Source of the DNA: Ancylobacter koreensis
GTDB taxonomy: Bacteria; Pseudomonadota; Alphaproteobacteria; Rhizobiales; Xanthobacteraceae
DNA length: 64,000 nt
Reading direction: 5' to 3'
NCBI RefSeq assembly: GCF_023016525.1
Contig: NZ_JALKCG010000002.1
Coordinates: forward strand, 118,501 to 182,500
Shown here: one piece after another, positions 36,916 through 46,155 of the stretch
Layout: each line of letters begins with the position of its first letter
How positions within the stretch are numbered: position 1 is the first letter of the stretch
Made by a program: the position numbers and the translations under genes
The notes under the pieces: model-generated
Told to the model about the DNA's origin: nothing
Seen by the model: the letters and a program-made list of their open reading frames with translations, nothing else
Databases searched by the model: none

Positions 36916-37117
36916 GGCGAACCTCTGCGGCAGTGCGCAAACGCCCGATGCCGTCGGCGGTTCCCCCGGTTGGGGAGGGGGCGCCGCGCGCCGCGGACAA
37001 AGGGTCCGCAGGCGGCCACCTCACCTCCAATTCCGCTCAAGGTTACATTTGCAGCTTGCGATGTATCGGCCGCTCCCCGCGTGTCCCCATGGGCCATCGC
37101 AACATGGGGAGTGTGGA
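36916..37117. promoter_or_regulatory. Divergent intergenic region before the Liv transporter
   Basis: These 202 bases separate the leftward glycosyltransferase gene from the rightward substrate-binding-protein gene and should hold promoters for both. The region 37029-37075 is less GC-rich than its surroundings (TTACATTTGCAG), a plausible promoter zone for the transporter, but no convincing -35/-10 pair was found. GGGGA at 37106-37110 is the ribosome binding site of the binding protein. Confidence 0.3.
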
Positions 37118-38365
37118 ATGGCCGCTCATACGTCGTTGAAGTCCGCCGCCGTGGCGCTCGCCGTCACGATGCTGGCCGCGCTGCCCGCCGGCGCCGAAAC
37201 CAAGGGCCCCGTCACCGACGAGAACGGCGTCGTTGTCGTTCCTGCCGGCGAGCCGCTGCAGATCGGCAGCTTTCTCTCGCTGACCGGCGCCGATGCCGCG
37301 CTCGGCATCGATGCCCGGCGCGGCGTCGAGATCGCGCTGGAGAAGATCGGCGCGACCTATAAGGGCCACCCGGTCGAGATCGTCTACGAGGACGAGACCT
37401 GCAGCCCGGAAGGCGGCCAGACGGCGGCGACGCGGCTGGCCTCCAACCCCGAGCTGGTCGCCGTGCTCGGCCCGAGCTGCTCGGGCGCCGGTCGCGCCGG
37501 CGTGCCGATCCTGTGGCAGCACAAGGTTCCGGTGGTCGGCGTCGGCCCCACCTCGCCGACCCTGACCGCGCCGACGCGCGGCCCGACCTTCGACGGCTTC
37601 GTGCGCGTATCCTTCAACGACAACGCGACCGGCAAATTCGCCGCCGACTATGCCTTCAAGACGCTGGGCGCCAAGACCGCCGCCACGCTGCATGACGGCA
37701 GCGTCTATGGCGAGCAGGTGGTGCGCACCTTCGAGGCCGCCTTCAAGGCGGCGGGCGGCGAGATCGTCGCCAGCGAGGCGGTGGGTGCTGCCGACACGGA
37801 CCTCCGCCCGGTGCTGACCCGCATCGGCACCAAGAAGCCGGCTTTGCTGTTCGCGCCGCTCTATGTCTCCACCGGCGCCTATCTCGTGCGCCAGATGGGC
37901 GAGGTCGCCAGCCTCAAGGACACCGAGCTGCTCGCCACCGACCCGATTCTCGCGCCGGCCTTCCTCACCGCCGCCGGCAAGGCCGCCATCGGCGTCAAGG
38001 TCGTCGGCATCGACTTCCGTCCCGAGACGCTCGGCCCCGCCTATCAGGGCTTCGTCGAGACCTACAAGTCGAAGTTCGGCGAGCCGCCGATCTCCAGCTT
38101 CCACGCCTATGGCTACGACGCGCTCGGCCTGCTGCTGGCGGCGGTCGACAAGGCGGCGGTGGAAAAGGACGGCACGCTCTACATCGGCAAGAAGGCGCTG
38201 AACGACGCGCTGCATGCCACGGCCGGTTATGACGGGCTGACCGGCAAGCTGAGCTGCTCGGCGCTCGGCGACTGCGCCTCGCCGGTCTATGCGGTGTGGG
38301 AGTTCACCTCGGAGCAGCCCGACAGCTACGCGCTCGGCACCAACCCGAAGCGGGTCGACAAGTGA
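37118..38365 (+). CDS. ABC transporter substrate-binding protein, branched-chain amino acid (Liv) family
   Basis: This 415-residue periplasmic protein has a signal peptide (cleavage predicted after AGA near residue 26) and the Leu/Ile/Val-binding family fold: PLQIGSFLSLTGADAALGIDARRGVEIAL, ETCSPEGGQTAATRLAS and LGPSCSGAGRAGVPILWQHKVPVV. It delivers its ligand to the two permeases and two ATPases downstream. Family members also bind amides, urea or aromatic acids, so the ligand is uncertain. It begins the transporter operon. Confidence 0.9.
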   Translation: MAAHTSLKSAAVALAVTMLAALPAGAETKGPVTDENGVVVVPAGEPLQIGSFLSLTGADAALGIDARRGVEIALEKIGATYKGHPVEIVYEDETCSPEGGQTAATRLASNPELVAVLGPSCSGAGRAGVPILWQHKVPVVGVGPTSPTLTAPTRGPTFDGFVRVSFNDNATGKFAADYAFKTLGAKTAATLHDGSVYGEQVVRTFEAAFKAAGGEIVASEAVGAADTDLRPVLTRIGTKKPALLFAPLYVSTGAYLVRQMGEVASLKDTELLATDPILAPAFLTAAGKAAIGVKVVGIDFRPETLGPAYQGFVETYKSKFGEPPISSFHAYGYDALGLLLAAVDKAAVEKDGTLYIGKKALNDALHATAGYDGLTGKLSCSALGDCASPVYAVWEFTSEQPDSYALGTNPKRVDK

Positions 38366-38376
38366 GCGGCGATGCC

Positions 38377-39543
38377 ATGACCCCCGGCGCGTCCCCGGTC
38401 ACGCGCAGTTCGGGAGAGATCCCGGACCGCGCCGCGGCCGCCGGCGGGAACCATGGCGCCGGCATGGATGTCGGCAAGGCCGCCGCCCTCCACATTGCCC
38501 TGGCCGACTGGCGCCGCCGGTCGACCTGGGTCGACATGGTGATGCTGGCGCTGCGCGTCTCGCTTCTCGTGCTGGTGTCGGCGGGGCTGCTGCTTTCGCT
38601 GGCACATAACGAATACAGCGCCGCCGACTGGCTCTCCTTCGCCGTGTTCGGCCTGACGCTCGGCAGCATCTACGCGCTGATCTCGTTGGGCTACACCATG
38701 GTCTACGGCGTGCTGCGCATGATCAACTTTGCCCATGGCGACGTGTTCATGGCCGGCGCCTTCGGCGCCCTGATCGTCGCCGATCCGCTCATCGCCACCG
38801 GCTCGCTCTTCGCCGTCCTGGCGCTGATCGCGGTGGGCGCGGCGACCTCGGCGGCGATCGCCGCGCTGATCGAGCGCGTGGCCTACCGGCCGTTCCGCCA
38901 CCGGGGCACGCTGGCGCCGCTGATCTGCGCCATCGGCGTCTCCTTCGTGCTGCAATACACGGTGCGCGGCTTCTTCGGCACCGGCTCGCGCGCCTATCAC
39001 GACATACCGGTACTCGACGGGGTGGTGATACTCGGCCCGCTGCAGGTGCCCCTCGTGCAGCTCTTCGTCATCCTCGCGGCACTGCTCGCCATGGGGGCGC
39101 TGCACCTTCTGGTCCAGCACACGCGCCTCGGCGCCTCCATGCGCGCGGTCGCCGAGGACCGCGAGACGGCCGCGCTCATGGGGATCAATGCCGACCGGGT
39201 GGTGACGTTTACCTTCCTGATCGGCGGCGTCATGGCCGGCACGGCCGGCGTGCTCTACGCGCTGGTGTTCAAGCAGATCCACGCCTTCATGGGCTTCGCC
39301 ATCGGCATAAAGGGCTTCGCGGCGGCGGTGCTGGGCGGCATCGGCAATATTCCCGGCGCCATGGTGGGCGGCTTCGTGCTCGGCCTCGCCGAGAGCTTCG
39401 GCCCGGCGGCGCTGCTCTCGGGCTTCGGCATCCCCGCGCCCTACCAGCTCAAGGACGCCATCGCCTATGGGCTGCTGGTGATCATCCTCATCTTCCGCCC
39501 GCAGGGCATCTTCGGCGAGCGCCTCGCCGTGAAGCGGATGTAG
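38377..39543 (+). CDS. livH: Branched-chain amino acid-type ABC permease, LivH family
   Basis: This 388-residue permease has about eight membrane helices and the LivH signatures LGSIYALISLGYTMVYGVLRMINFAHGDVFM and VLGGIGNIPGAMVGGFVLGLAES. An unusually long N-terminal cytoplasmic extension (about 55 residues before the first helix) is present; in-frame starts include GTG 38362 and the later ATG 38464, so the true start is uncertain. It follows the binding-protein gene directly. Confidence 0.9.
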   Translation: MTPGASPVTRSSGEIPDRAAAAGGNHGAGMDVGKAAALHIALADWRRRSTWVDMVMLALRVSLLVLVSAGLLLSLAHNEYSAADWLSFAVFGLTLGSIYALISLGYTMVYGVLRMINFAHGDVFMAGAFGALIVADPLIATGSLFAVLALIAVGAATSAAIAALIERVAYRPFRHRGTLAPLICAIGVSFVLQYTVRGFFGTGSRAYHDIPVLDGVVILGPLQVPLVQLFVILAALLAMGALHLLVQHTRLGASMRAVAEDRETAALMGINADRVVTFTFLIGGVMAGTAGVLYALVFKQIHAFMGFAIGIKGFAAAVLGGIGNIPGAMVGGFVLGLAESFGPAALLSGFGIPAPYQLKDAIAYGLLVIILIFRPQGIFGERLAVKRM

Positions 39544-39549
39544 CCGTTG

Positions 39550-41163
39550 ATGGTTCGCGACATGCGCGGCGCGGCGCCGCACAGCCTCGTTCTCAAGGCC
39601 GGGCTCATCGGCGGGCTGGTCGGCGTTTATGTGGTCGCGGTCGGCGTCTTCGCAGCCTTCGCGGCGCGTCCGGTGGTGGCGCAGTCGCTGTCGCTCGGCC
39701 AGATCATGCTGCTGTCGATCGCTCTCACCGTCGGCTGGTCGGCGGCCGATGCCCGGCAGGGCCGCAGCGGGGGGCTGGCGGCGGCGGCTCTGGCCGGCGT
39801 CCTTGCCGGCCTCGTCTATGCCGGGGTGCTGCTGATGGCCCGCGAGGCGAAGCTGCAGGCGATGTTCGTCGCGCTCACCCCGGCGGCGCTCAACACCGGG
39901 CTGTTCGGCAGGACCGGCCTCGCCGCGCTTGTCGCGGCGGCACTCATCGCGGGTCTCGCCGCCCTTGGCGGAGGGCTCGTGCGCCAGATGCCGGCGCCGG
40001 CACGGCGGACGCTGCTCGCGGTCGCTATTGCCGTTCTGGTCGGCGCCTTGCTGCGCGATCTGTGGATCAGCTTCTTCGCCAATCTGCTGGGCGGGCGGTG
40101 GTGGGTCTCCACCATCTACACCGGCAACGGGCTGAGCTGGACCGGGACGGGTGTCGCCGTGGCCGCCGGCCTCGCCTGGCAGGCCCTCCGCATGCTCGGA
40201 CGACGAGAGGCCGGCGCGCGGAGCACCTCGCTCATCGGCATCGCCCTGCTGCTCGCCGCCGCGATCCTCATCCCTTATTTCACCAATGCGTTCGTGGCGC
40301 AGGTGATGCTGCTGGTCGGCCTCTACGCGCTGATGGGCACCGGGCTCAATATCGAGCTCGGCCTCGCCGGGCTGCTCGATCTCGGCTTCGTCGCCTTCTT
40401 CGCCATTGGCGCCTATGTCACGGCCCTGCTCACGGCGGATTCCCCGCTGGCCATCGCCCACCTGTCCTTCTGGGAGGCGTTGCCCATCGCCACGCTCTGC
40501 GCGGCGGCGGGTGGCTTCGTGTTCGGCCTGCCGGTGCTGCGCGTGCGCGGCGACTATCTGGCGCTGGCGACGCTGGGGCTCGGCGAGATCGTCCGCCTGC
40601 TGGTGGTCTCCGACATGAGCGCCCCGGTGATCGGCGGCGCGCAGGGCATTGTCGGCATCCCTCGTCCGGACCTCGCGGGGACGCCGATGGTCTCGCAGCT
40701 CAGCCTCTACTACCTCACGCTCGTGCTGACCTGCCTCGTCGCGCTTGCCGGCTGGCGGTTGCAGCATTCGCCGGTCGGCCGTGCCTGGGCGGCGGCGCGC
40801 GAGGACGAGGACGTCGCCGCCACGCTCGGCATCGACCTCGTGCGCAGCAAGCTGCGCGCCTATGTACTCGGCGCGGCCTTCGCGGGCGTCGCCGGCGCGC
40901 TGTTCGCCACCACGCTGGGCTCGATCTTCCCGCAGAGCTTCAAGCTCGACGTGTCGATCAACGTGCTGGCCCTGCTGGTGGTCGGCGGGCTCGGCAGCCT
41001 TCCCGGCGTCTTCGTCGGCAGCCTCATCCTCATCGGCCTGCCGGAGTTCCTGCGCGAGTTCGGCGAGTACCGCTACCTCTTCTACGGCTTCCTGCTGATC
41101 CTGGTGATGCGGGTGCGCCCGCAGGGCCTGTGGCCGGACCCGTTGCAGGCGAGGACGAGCTGA
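39550..41163 (+). CDS. livM: Branched-chain amino acid-type ABC permease, LivM family (long form)
   Basis: This protein of about 537 residues is larger than typical LivM (about 330-420). The C-terminal 320 residues hold the LivM core (GLYALMGTGLNIELGLAGLLDLGFVAFFAIGAY, RVRGDYLALATLGLGEIVR and GGLGSLPGVFVGS). The N-terminal 220 residues add several further membrane helices. It forms the permease dimer with LivH. The last base of its TGA is the first base of the livG ATG. Confidence 0.9.
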   Translation: MVRDMRGAAPHSLVLKAGLIGGLVGVYVVAVGVFAAFAARPVVAQSLSLGQIMLLSIALTVGWSAADARQGRSGGLAAAALAGVLAGLVYAGVLLMAREAKLQAMFVALTPAALNTGLFGRTGLAALVAAALIAGLAALGGGLVRQMPAPARRTLLAVAIAVLVGALLRDLWISFFANLLGGRWWVSTIYTGNGLSWTGTGVAVAAGLAWQALRMLGRREAGARSTSLIGIALLLAAAILIPYFTNAFVAQVMLLVGLYALMGTGLNIELGLAGLLDLGFVAFFAIGAYVTALLTADSPLAIAHLSFWEALPIATLCAAAGGFVFGLPVLRVRGDYLALATLGLGEIVRLLVVSDMSAPVIGGAQGIVGIPRPDLAGTPMVSQLSLYYLTLVLTCLVALAGWRLQHSPVGRAWAAAREDEDVAATLGIDLVRSKLRAYVLGAAFAGVAGALFATTLGSIFPQSFKLDVSINVLALLVVGGLGSLPGVFVGSLILIGLPEFLREFGEYRYLFYGFLLILVMRVRPQGLWPDPLQARTS

Positions 41164-41975
41164 TGCTGGTGCTCGACGAGGTGTCGATCCGCTTCGGCGG
41201 CGTGCAGGCGCTGTCCGGCGTGTCCTTCAGGGTGGCGGACGGCGCCATTCACAGCGTCATCGGTCCCAACGGGGCCGGCAAGACCACGCTGTTCAACGCC
41301 ATCACCGGCGTGGCGCGGCTGAGCGCGGGGACGGTGAGCCTCGCCGGCGCGCGCATCGACGGCCAGCCCCCGCATGTCATCTCGCGGCAGGGCATCGCCC
41401 GCACCTTCCAGAATGTGCGGCTGTTCGGTTCGATCAGCGTGCTCGACAACGTGCTGGTGGCGGAGGAGGCGCGGCCGGGCAGCGTGCCGGGGCTGCTCGC
41501 CACGCTCGCCTGCCTCCCGTCCGCCCGCCGCGCCGAACAGGCGGCGCGCGAGGAGGCGATGCGCCTGCTCGCCGATGTCGGCCTTGCCGATGCCGCCGGG
41601 CGGGCCGCGCGCACGCTCTCCTATGGCGACCAGCGCCGGCTGGAGATCGCCCGCGCGCTGGCGACCCGCCCGAAGCTGCTGCTGCTCGACGAGCCGGCCG
41701 CCGGCATGAACCCGCAGGAGATGGCGCGGCTGACCGACTTCATCGCCGGGCTACCCGCGCGCTTCGGCGTCACCATCCTCCTGATCGAGCACCAGATGCG
41801 CCTCGTCATGGGCATATCCGACCGCGTGACCGTGCTGGAATATGGCCGCTGCATCGTCGACGGCACGCCCGACGAGGTGCGCGCCCATCCCGAGGTGCTG
41901 CGCGCCTATCTCGGCGGGCGCACGGCCACCCGCGCGCTCGGGCTGGAGGCGGCGCCAAGTGGAGTGTCAACATGA
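41163..41975 (+). CDS. livG: Branched-chain amino acid-type ABC ATPase, LivG family
   Basis: This 270-residue ATPase has Walker A GPNGAGKTT near residue 34, signature LSYGDQRR, Walker B LLLLDEPAAGMNP and the H-loop LIEHQM. It powers the LivHM channel with LivF. It starts within the livM stop and overlaps livF by 4 nt. No unusual features. Confidence 0.93.
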   Translation: MLVLDEVSIRFGGVQALSGVSFRVADGAIHSVIGPNGAGKTTLFNAITGVARLSAGTVSLAGARIDGQPPHVISRQGIARTFQNVRLFGSISVLDNVLVAEEARPGSVPGLLATLACLPSARRAEQAAREEAMRLLADVGLADAAGRAARTLSYGDQRRLEIARALATRPKLLLLDEPAAGMNPQEMARLTDFIAGLPARFGVTILLIEHQMRLVMGISDRVTVLEYGRCIVDGTPDEVRAHPEVLRAYLGGRTATRALGLEAAPSGVST

Positions 41976-42694
41976 CGGGAGTGTCGACGCTGCTGTCGGT
42001 CCATGACGTGGATGTCCATTACGGGCAGATCTGCGCGGTGCGCGGCGCCTCGCTCGACGTGGCGGAGGGCGAGGTGGTCACGCTGATCGGCGCCAATGGC
42101 GCGGGCAAGAGCAGCCTGATCAACGCCATCTGCCGGCTGCGGCCCTGCGGTGAGGGCCATATACGCTTTCGCGGGCAGGACCTGCGCGCCTTGCGGGCGG
42201 ACGAGCTGCCCGGCCTCGGGCTCGTGCAGGTGCCTGAGGGGCGGCGTGTCTTCGGGCGGCTGACGGTGATGGAGAATCTGCGCCTCGGCGCCTTCTGCCG
42301 AAAGGCGGCGCGCGACGAGCTGGAGACCGATCTCGCCGCTGTGCTCGACCTCTTCCCCCGCCTTGCCGAGCGGCGCGACCAGGCGGCGGGCACCTTGTCA
42401 GGCGGCGAGCAGCAGATGCTCGCCATCGGCCGCGGGCTCATGGCAAAGCCGGCGATGCTGCTGCTGGACGAGCCCAGCATGGGCCTCGCCCCGCGCATCA
42501 TCGACGTGATCTACGGCGCCATCGCCGCCATCGCGGCGAAGGGCGTGTCGCTGCTGATCGTCGAGCAGAACGCCTTCCTCGCGCTGGAACTCGCCCGGCG
42601 CGCCTTCGTGATGGAGGCCGGCACCATCACTTTGTCCGGCCCTGCGGCATCGCTTGTGGACGACGAGCGCGTGCGCGCCGCCTATCTCGGCTAG
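41972..42694 (+). CDS. livF: Branched-chain amino acid-type ABC ATPase, LivF family
   Basis: This 240-residue ATPase has Walker A GANGAGKSS, signature LSGGEQQML and Walker B LLLDEPSMGLAP. LVQVPEGRRVFGRLTVMENL is a LivF hallmark. It completes the five-gene transporter. The gene ends 14 nt from the convergent LysR gene without a visible terminator. Confidence 0.93.
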   Translation: MTGVSTLLSVHDVDVHYGQICAVRGASLDVAEGEVVTLIGANGAGKSSLINAICRLRPCGEGHIRFRGQDLRALRADELPGLGLVQVPEGRRVFGRLTVMENLRLGAFCRKAARDELETDLAAVLDLFPRLAERRDQAAGTLSGGEQQMLAIGRGLMAKPAMLLLDEPSMGLAPRIIDVIYGAIAAIAAKGVSLLIVEQNAFLALELARRAFVMEAGTITLSGPAASLVDDERVRAAYLG

Positions 42695-42708
42695 GCTCCT
42701 TGCCGCGT

Positions 42709-43701
42709 TCAGTTCATGACCAGCGGCGCGAAATCCTGCCGGGTGCGGCGCGGCTGCCAGGAGGCGAGCGCCGGAAGGTCCGGCTCGGTCTTGCGGCGCC
42801 CGTGGCTGCCCATCGCGGTGTAGAGGTCCTGGATGAAGGCCTTCAGCGTCGGCGTGGTGCGCACGCCCTTGCGGGTGGCGAGCTGGAAGCGCACGGCATA
42901 GGAGGTCTCGTCGACCAGCAGCGGACGCAGCCGCCCCTTGTCGACCCATCCCTGTGCATAATGTGTGGGCAGGAAGCCGAGATAGGCGCCCGAAAGCACC
43001 AGCATGAGCTGGGCCTCCATCTGCTCCACCGAGGCGGAGGTCTTCACCAGCCCGATGCGTTCGATGTCCTGATTGCACCAGTAGGAGCGGCTGGCGAAGG
43101 CATGTTCGCGGATCAGTTCGACCGTCAGTTCGGCATCGCTGCGCTCGAAGAGCGGGTGGCCCGCGCCGCAATAGAGCGCGCTCGTCTCCGTATAGAGGTT
43201 CTGGTAGCGCAGGTTCGGCAGCCGGGGGACGAAGCCGAAGATGGCGAGGTCGATGCTGCGGTCGACGACCTGCCGCTGCAGGGCCGGCGGGCTGTCCACT
43301 ACCAGCTTGATGCTGACATTGTTCGGGCGTTTCGAGAAACGGCGCAGCGCCTCGGCGACCGGGGAATGCGGGTCGGTGACGGTGTTGTCGACGACGCCGA
43401 CGCGCAGCCCGCCCGTCAGCATGCCGTGCAGCGATTCGGTCTCGCTGGAGAACTCGTCCAGCGCCGCGAACAGCCGCAGCGCGGCCTCGTAGACGACGCG
43501 CCCGTGGTCCGTCAGCTCGAAGCCGCTGCGTCCGCGCTGGCACAGCTTGGAGCGCAGCCGCTCCTCCAGCGCGATCATATGGTTGCTGATGGTCGACTGG
43601 CTGATATTCAGCTCCGCCTGCGCTGCCGAGAAGCCGTTGCATTCAACGATGGTGGTGAAAACGCGCAGCAGCCGGAGATCGACATTCGCGATACTGACCA
43701 T
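42709..43701 (-). CDS. LysR-type transcriptional regulator
   Basis: This 330-residue regulator has an N-terminal winged helix-turn-helix (LRLLRVFTTIVECNGFSAAQAELNISQSTISNHMIALEERL) and a C-terminal effector domain. The start at 43701 has GGAGGA about 8 nt upstream, ruling out a 42-residue longer frame. It is divergent from the GlcD-like oxidase gene, so by LysR habit it probably controls that gene and perhaps the Liv operon. The effector is unknown. Confidence 0.92.
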   Translation of the reverse strand: MVSIANVDLRLLRVFTTIVECNGFSAAQAELNISQSTISNHMIALEERLRSKLCQRGRSGFELTDHGRVVYEAALRLFAALDEFSSETESLHGMLTGGLRVGVVDNTVTDPHSPVAEALRRFSKRPNNVSIKLVVDSPPALQRQVVDRSIDLAIFGFVPRLPNLRYQNLYTETSALYCGAGHPLFERSDAELTVELIREHAFASRSYWCNQDIERIGLVKTSASVEQMEAQLMLVLSGAYLGFLPTHYAQGWVDKGRLRPLLVDETSYAVRFQLATRKGVRTTPTLKAFIQDLYTAMGSHGRRKTEPDLPALASWQPRRTRQDFAPLVMN

Positions 43702-43724
43702 GTCCGTCCTCCGCAATCGCGAAA

Positions 43725-43749
43725 GCCGGCGGAACGGAACCCCGCCGGC
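43725..43749. promoter_or_regulatory. Perfect 8-bp inverted repeat between the LysR and oxidase genes
   Basis: GCCGGCGG at 43725-43732 is matched by CCGCCGGC at 43742-43749 with a 9 nt spacer, inside the 128-base divergent gap. LysR proteins bind interrupted dyads in such gaps, so this is a candidate operator, although the usual T-N11-A core is not present in it. Confidence 0.35.
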
Positions 43750-43829
43750 CTGTATGCCCCCGGAGAGTAGAAGCAAAGTTGGGACCAGCCCGCCGCGTCG
43801 CGCGGGAGGGACCGTCGAGGGAGACAAGA

Positions 43830-45257
43830 ATGCCCGATGCCACCCTGATGCAGCGCCTGCACGAGATTCTCGGCGAGGCCGGCATGATCACCGATGCCGA
43901 TCGCCTTGCTCCCTATCTCGTCGATCACCGCGATCTCGTGCGCGGCAAAGCCCCGGCGGTGCTGCGCCCGTCGAGCACGGAACAGGTGATGGCGATCATG
44001 CGGCTCGCCAGCGCGCATCGCTTCGGCATCGTCCCGCAGGCCGGCAATACGAGCTATTGCGCCGGCGCCACGCCGGACGGCTCCGGCGAGCAATTCGTGC
44101 TGAGCCTCGAACGGCTCGACAAGGTGCGCGCCGTCGATCCGCTCGACGCCGCGCTCTCGGTCGATGCGGGGGTGATCCTCAAGCACGCGCAGGAGGCGGC
44201 CGAGGCGGCCGGGCTCTATCTCCCGCTGAGTCTCGGTTCCGAGGGAAGCTGCCGCATCGGCGGGGTCATCGGCACCAATGCCGGCGGCCTCTCCGTGCTG
44301 CGCTACGGCATGACGCGCGACCTCGTGCTCGGGCTGGAGGTCGTGCTGCCCGACGGCACGCTGGTCAACGACATGAAGAAGCTGCGCAAGAACAACACCG
44401 GCTACGACATAAGGCAGAACTTCATCGGCGCGGAGGGCTCGCTCGGCATCGTCACCGGCGCCGTGCTCAAGCTCATCCCGATGCCGACGCGCCGGTCGAC
44501 GGCCTGGGTCGAGCTGGCCCCCGGCGTGCCGCTCGCAGAAATGCTTGCGCTGGTGCGGCGAGAGACCAGCGACCTCGTGTCCTCCTTCGAATTCATCACT
44601 GCCCGCTCGCTCGCCCTCGTGGCGGGCGAGGGCGGCCGGCTGAAGAGCGGGACGGGCGGGGTGATCCTCGTCGAACTGTCCTCGTCCTCGCGTCACCTGC
44701 CCATCGAGGAGGTGCTGGAAGGCGCAATGGGCGAGGTGGTGGAGGCGGGCTGGGCGGAAGACGTCATCATCGCCCAGACGGAGGCGCAGCGCGCCGGCAT
44801 GTGGCGGATCCGCGAGACCATCCCGGAGGGCGAGAAGCGCTTCGGCGGCTCGGTGAAGCACGACATCTCGGTGCCGCTGGGGTCGACGGTCGACTACCTC
44901 GCGCGGGGCGGCGCCCTGGTGGCGGCCTACGATCCGACGCTGGAACTGTCGGTTTACGGCCATGTCGGCGACGGCAACCTGCACTACAATGTACTCGTTC
45001 CGCCCGGGGAGGACCGGCTCGCCTTCACCGACCGCATCGGCCGCGAGCTGGCGCCGCGCCTCTATGACCTCGCCGTCGGCATGGGCGGCACCTTCAGCGC
45101 CGAACACGGGGTCGGGCGCCTGAAGCGCGGGCTGCTGCAGCATTATGCCGATCCCGGCCGCTACCGCGTATTGCGCGGCATCAAGGGCCTGTTCGATCCG
45201 CTCGGGGTGATGAATCCCGGCGCGATGGTCGATCCCTCCGCCGGCCTCGGCGACTGA
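43830..45257 (+). CDS. FAD-binding oxidase, GlcD/D-2-hydroxyacid dehydrogenase family
   Basis: This 475-residue flavoenzyme has an N-terminal PCMH/FAD_binding_4 domain (PQAGNTSYCAGATPDGSGEQ, LGSEGSCRIGGVIGTNAGGLSVLRYGMTRDLVLG) and a C-terminal FAD-oxidase domain with SVYGHVGDGNLHYNVL and FSAEHGVGRLK metal/substrate motifs. It probably oxidises a D-2-hydroxy acid to the keto acid and passes electrons to the respiratory chain. GAGGGAG precedes the ATG. It is divergent from the LysR gene. Confidence 0.88.
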   Translation: MPDATLMQRLHEILGEAGMITDADRLAPYLVDHRDLVRGKAPAVLRPSSTEQVMAIMRLASAHRFGIVPQAGNTSYCAGATPDGSGEQFVLSLERLDKVRAVDPLDAALSVDAGVILKHAQEAAEAAGLYLPLSLGSEGSCRIGGVIGTNAGGLSVLRYGMTRDLVLGLEVVLPDGTLVNDMKKLRKNNTGYDIRQNFIGAEGSLGIVTGAVLKLIPMPTRRSTAWVELAPGVPLAEMLALVRRETSDLVSSFEFITARSLALVAGEGGRLKSGTGGVILVELSSSSRHLPIEEVLEGAMGEVVEAGWAEDVIIAQTEAQRAGMWRIRETIPEGEKRFGGSVKHDISVPLGSTVDYLARGGALVAAYDPTLELSVYGHVGDGNLHYNVLVPPGEDRLAFTDRIGRELAPRLYDLAVGMGGTFSAEHGVGRLKRGLLQHYADPGRYRVLRGIKGLFDPLGVMNPGAMVDPSAGLGD

Positions 45258-45365
45258 GGGGCCGGCCGTCCTTCGCAGTGGCGGGAATCAAACTTAAGAT
45301 TTGGTCTGATCCATTCGTCGCCGGCGCCCCGCTGCCTATTCTCCTCGCGAACCGAGGAGGATGGC

Positions 45366-46139
45366 TTGAGCAGCGAGGAACACAGGGGCGCGCCGTGGTC
45401 GCGCCTGTCCGCCGGCTTCGTCGCTCGCGAGGGGCTGGCGGTCGGCATCATCGCGCTGGCGCCCGACCGGGTGGGGGTGCGCGATTTCGAGGCGTTCCTC
45501 GCCACTGTGCCGGACGTTGCCGTGTTCGCCACCCGCGTGCCGCTGGCCGAGGTGGTGACGCCGGCCTCGCTCGCCGCGATGCGTGAGCATCTTACGGAGG
45601 CCGCCGCCCGCCTCGTGCCGGGATCGTCGCTCGACGCCGTCGCCTTTTCCTGCACCTCCGGCACTGTCGCCATCGGCATCGAGGCGGTGCGGGCGGCGGT
45701 CGCCATCGCGCACCCTGGCCTGCCGGTCCACACGCCGATCGAGGCGGGCGTGAACGCGCTGAATGCGCTCGGTGCCCGGCGCATCGCGCTGCTCGCTCCT
45801 TATCTGGAGTCCACGGGCGATCTGATCTCGGGCCATTTCGAGGCGCAGGGCATCGAGGTGCTCAGCCGCGCGACCTTTGCGCTCGACGGCGACCGGCAGA
45901 TGAACCGGGTGAGCCCGGCCTGCCTGATCGAAGCCGGCAGGCAGTGCATCGCCGCGACACCCGGGGCGCAGGCGCTGTTCATCTCCTGCACCGGCCTCGC
46001 CACCGCGCAGGTGATCGAGGCGATCGAGGAGGCGACGGACCTTCCTGTCGTCACCAGCAATCAGGCACTGGCATGGGACGTGCTGCGCGGCAGCGGCGAC
46101 ATGACGACGATCGACGGCCGCGGACGGCTGTTCCGCTAG
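45366..46139 (+). CDS. Aspartate/glutamate racemase-maleate isomerase family protein (EutA-like)
   Basis: This 257-residue protein has the paired Cys motifs of the Asp/Glu racemase superfamily: C96 (FSCTSGT) and C208 (ISCTGLAT). The overall pattern is close to maleate cis-trans isomerase/arylmalonate decarboxylase/EutA proteins. TTG is the start codon, supported by GAGGAGG about 7 nt upstream and no in-frame ATG until residue 72. It probably acts on a dicarboxylic or 2-substituted acid. The LLM monooxygenase gene follows after 16 nt. Confidence 0.8.
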   Translation: MSSEEHRGAPWSRLSAGFVAREGLAVGIIALAPDRVGVRDFEAFLATVPDVAVFATRVPLAEVVTPASLAAMREHLTEAAARLVPGSSLDAVAFSCTSGTVAIGIEAVRAAVAIAHPGLPVHTPIEAGVNALNALGARRIALLAPYLESTGDLISGHFEAQGIEVLSRATFALDGDRQMNRVSPACLIEAGRQCIAATPGAQALFISCTGLATAQVIEAIEEATDLPVVTSNQALAWDVLRGSGDMTTIDGRGRLFR

Positions 46140-46155
46140 GCGCAAGGGAATTCAC

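Noticed and set aside
38326..40767. 813-codon reverse-strand frame across livH/livM
   Set aside because: It has the Arg/Asp/Glu/His/Gln-rich composition typical of antisense frames in GC-rich DNA; livH and livM on the other strand are unambiguous.
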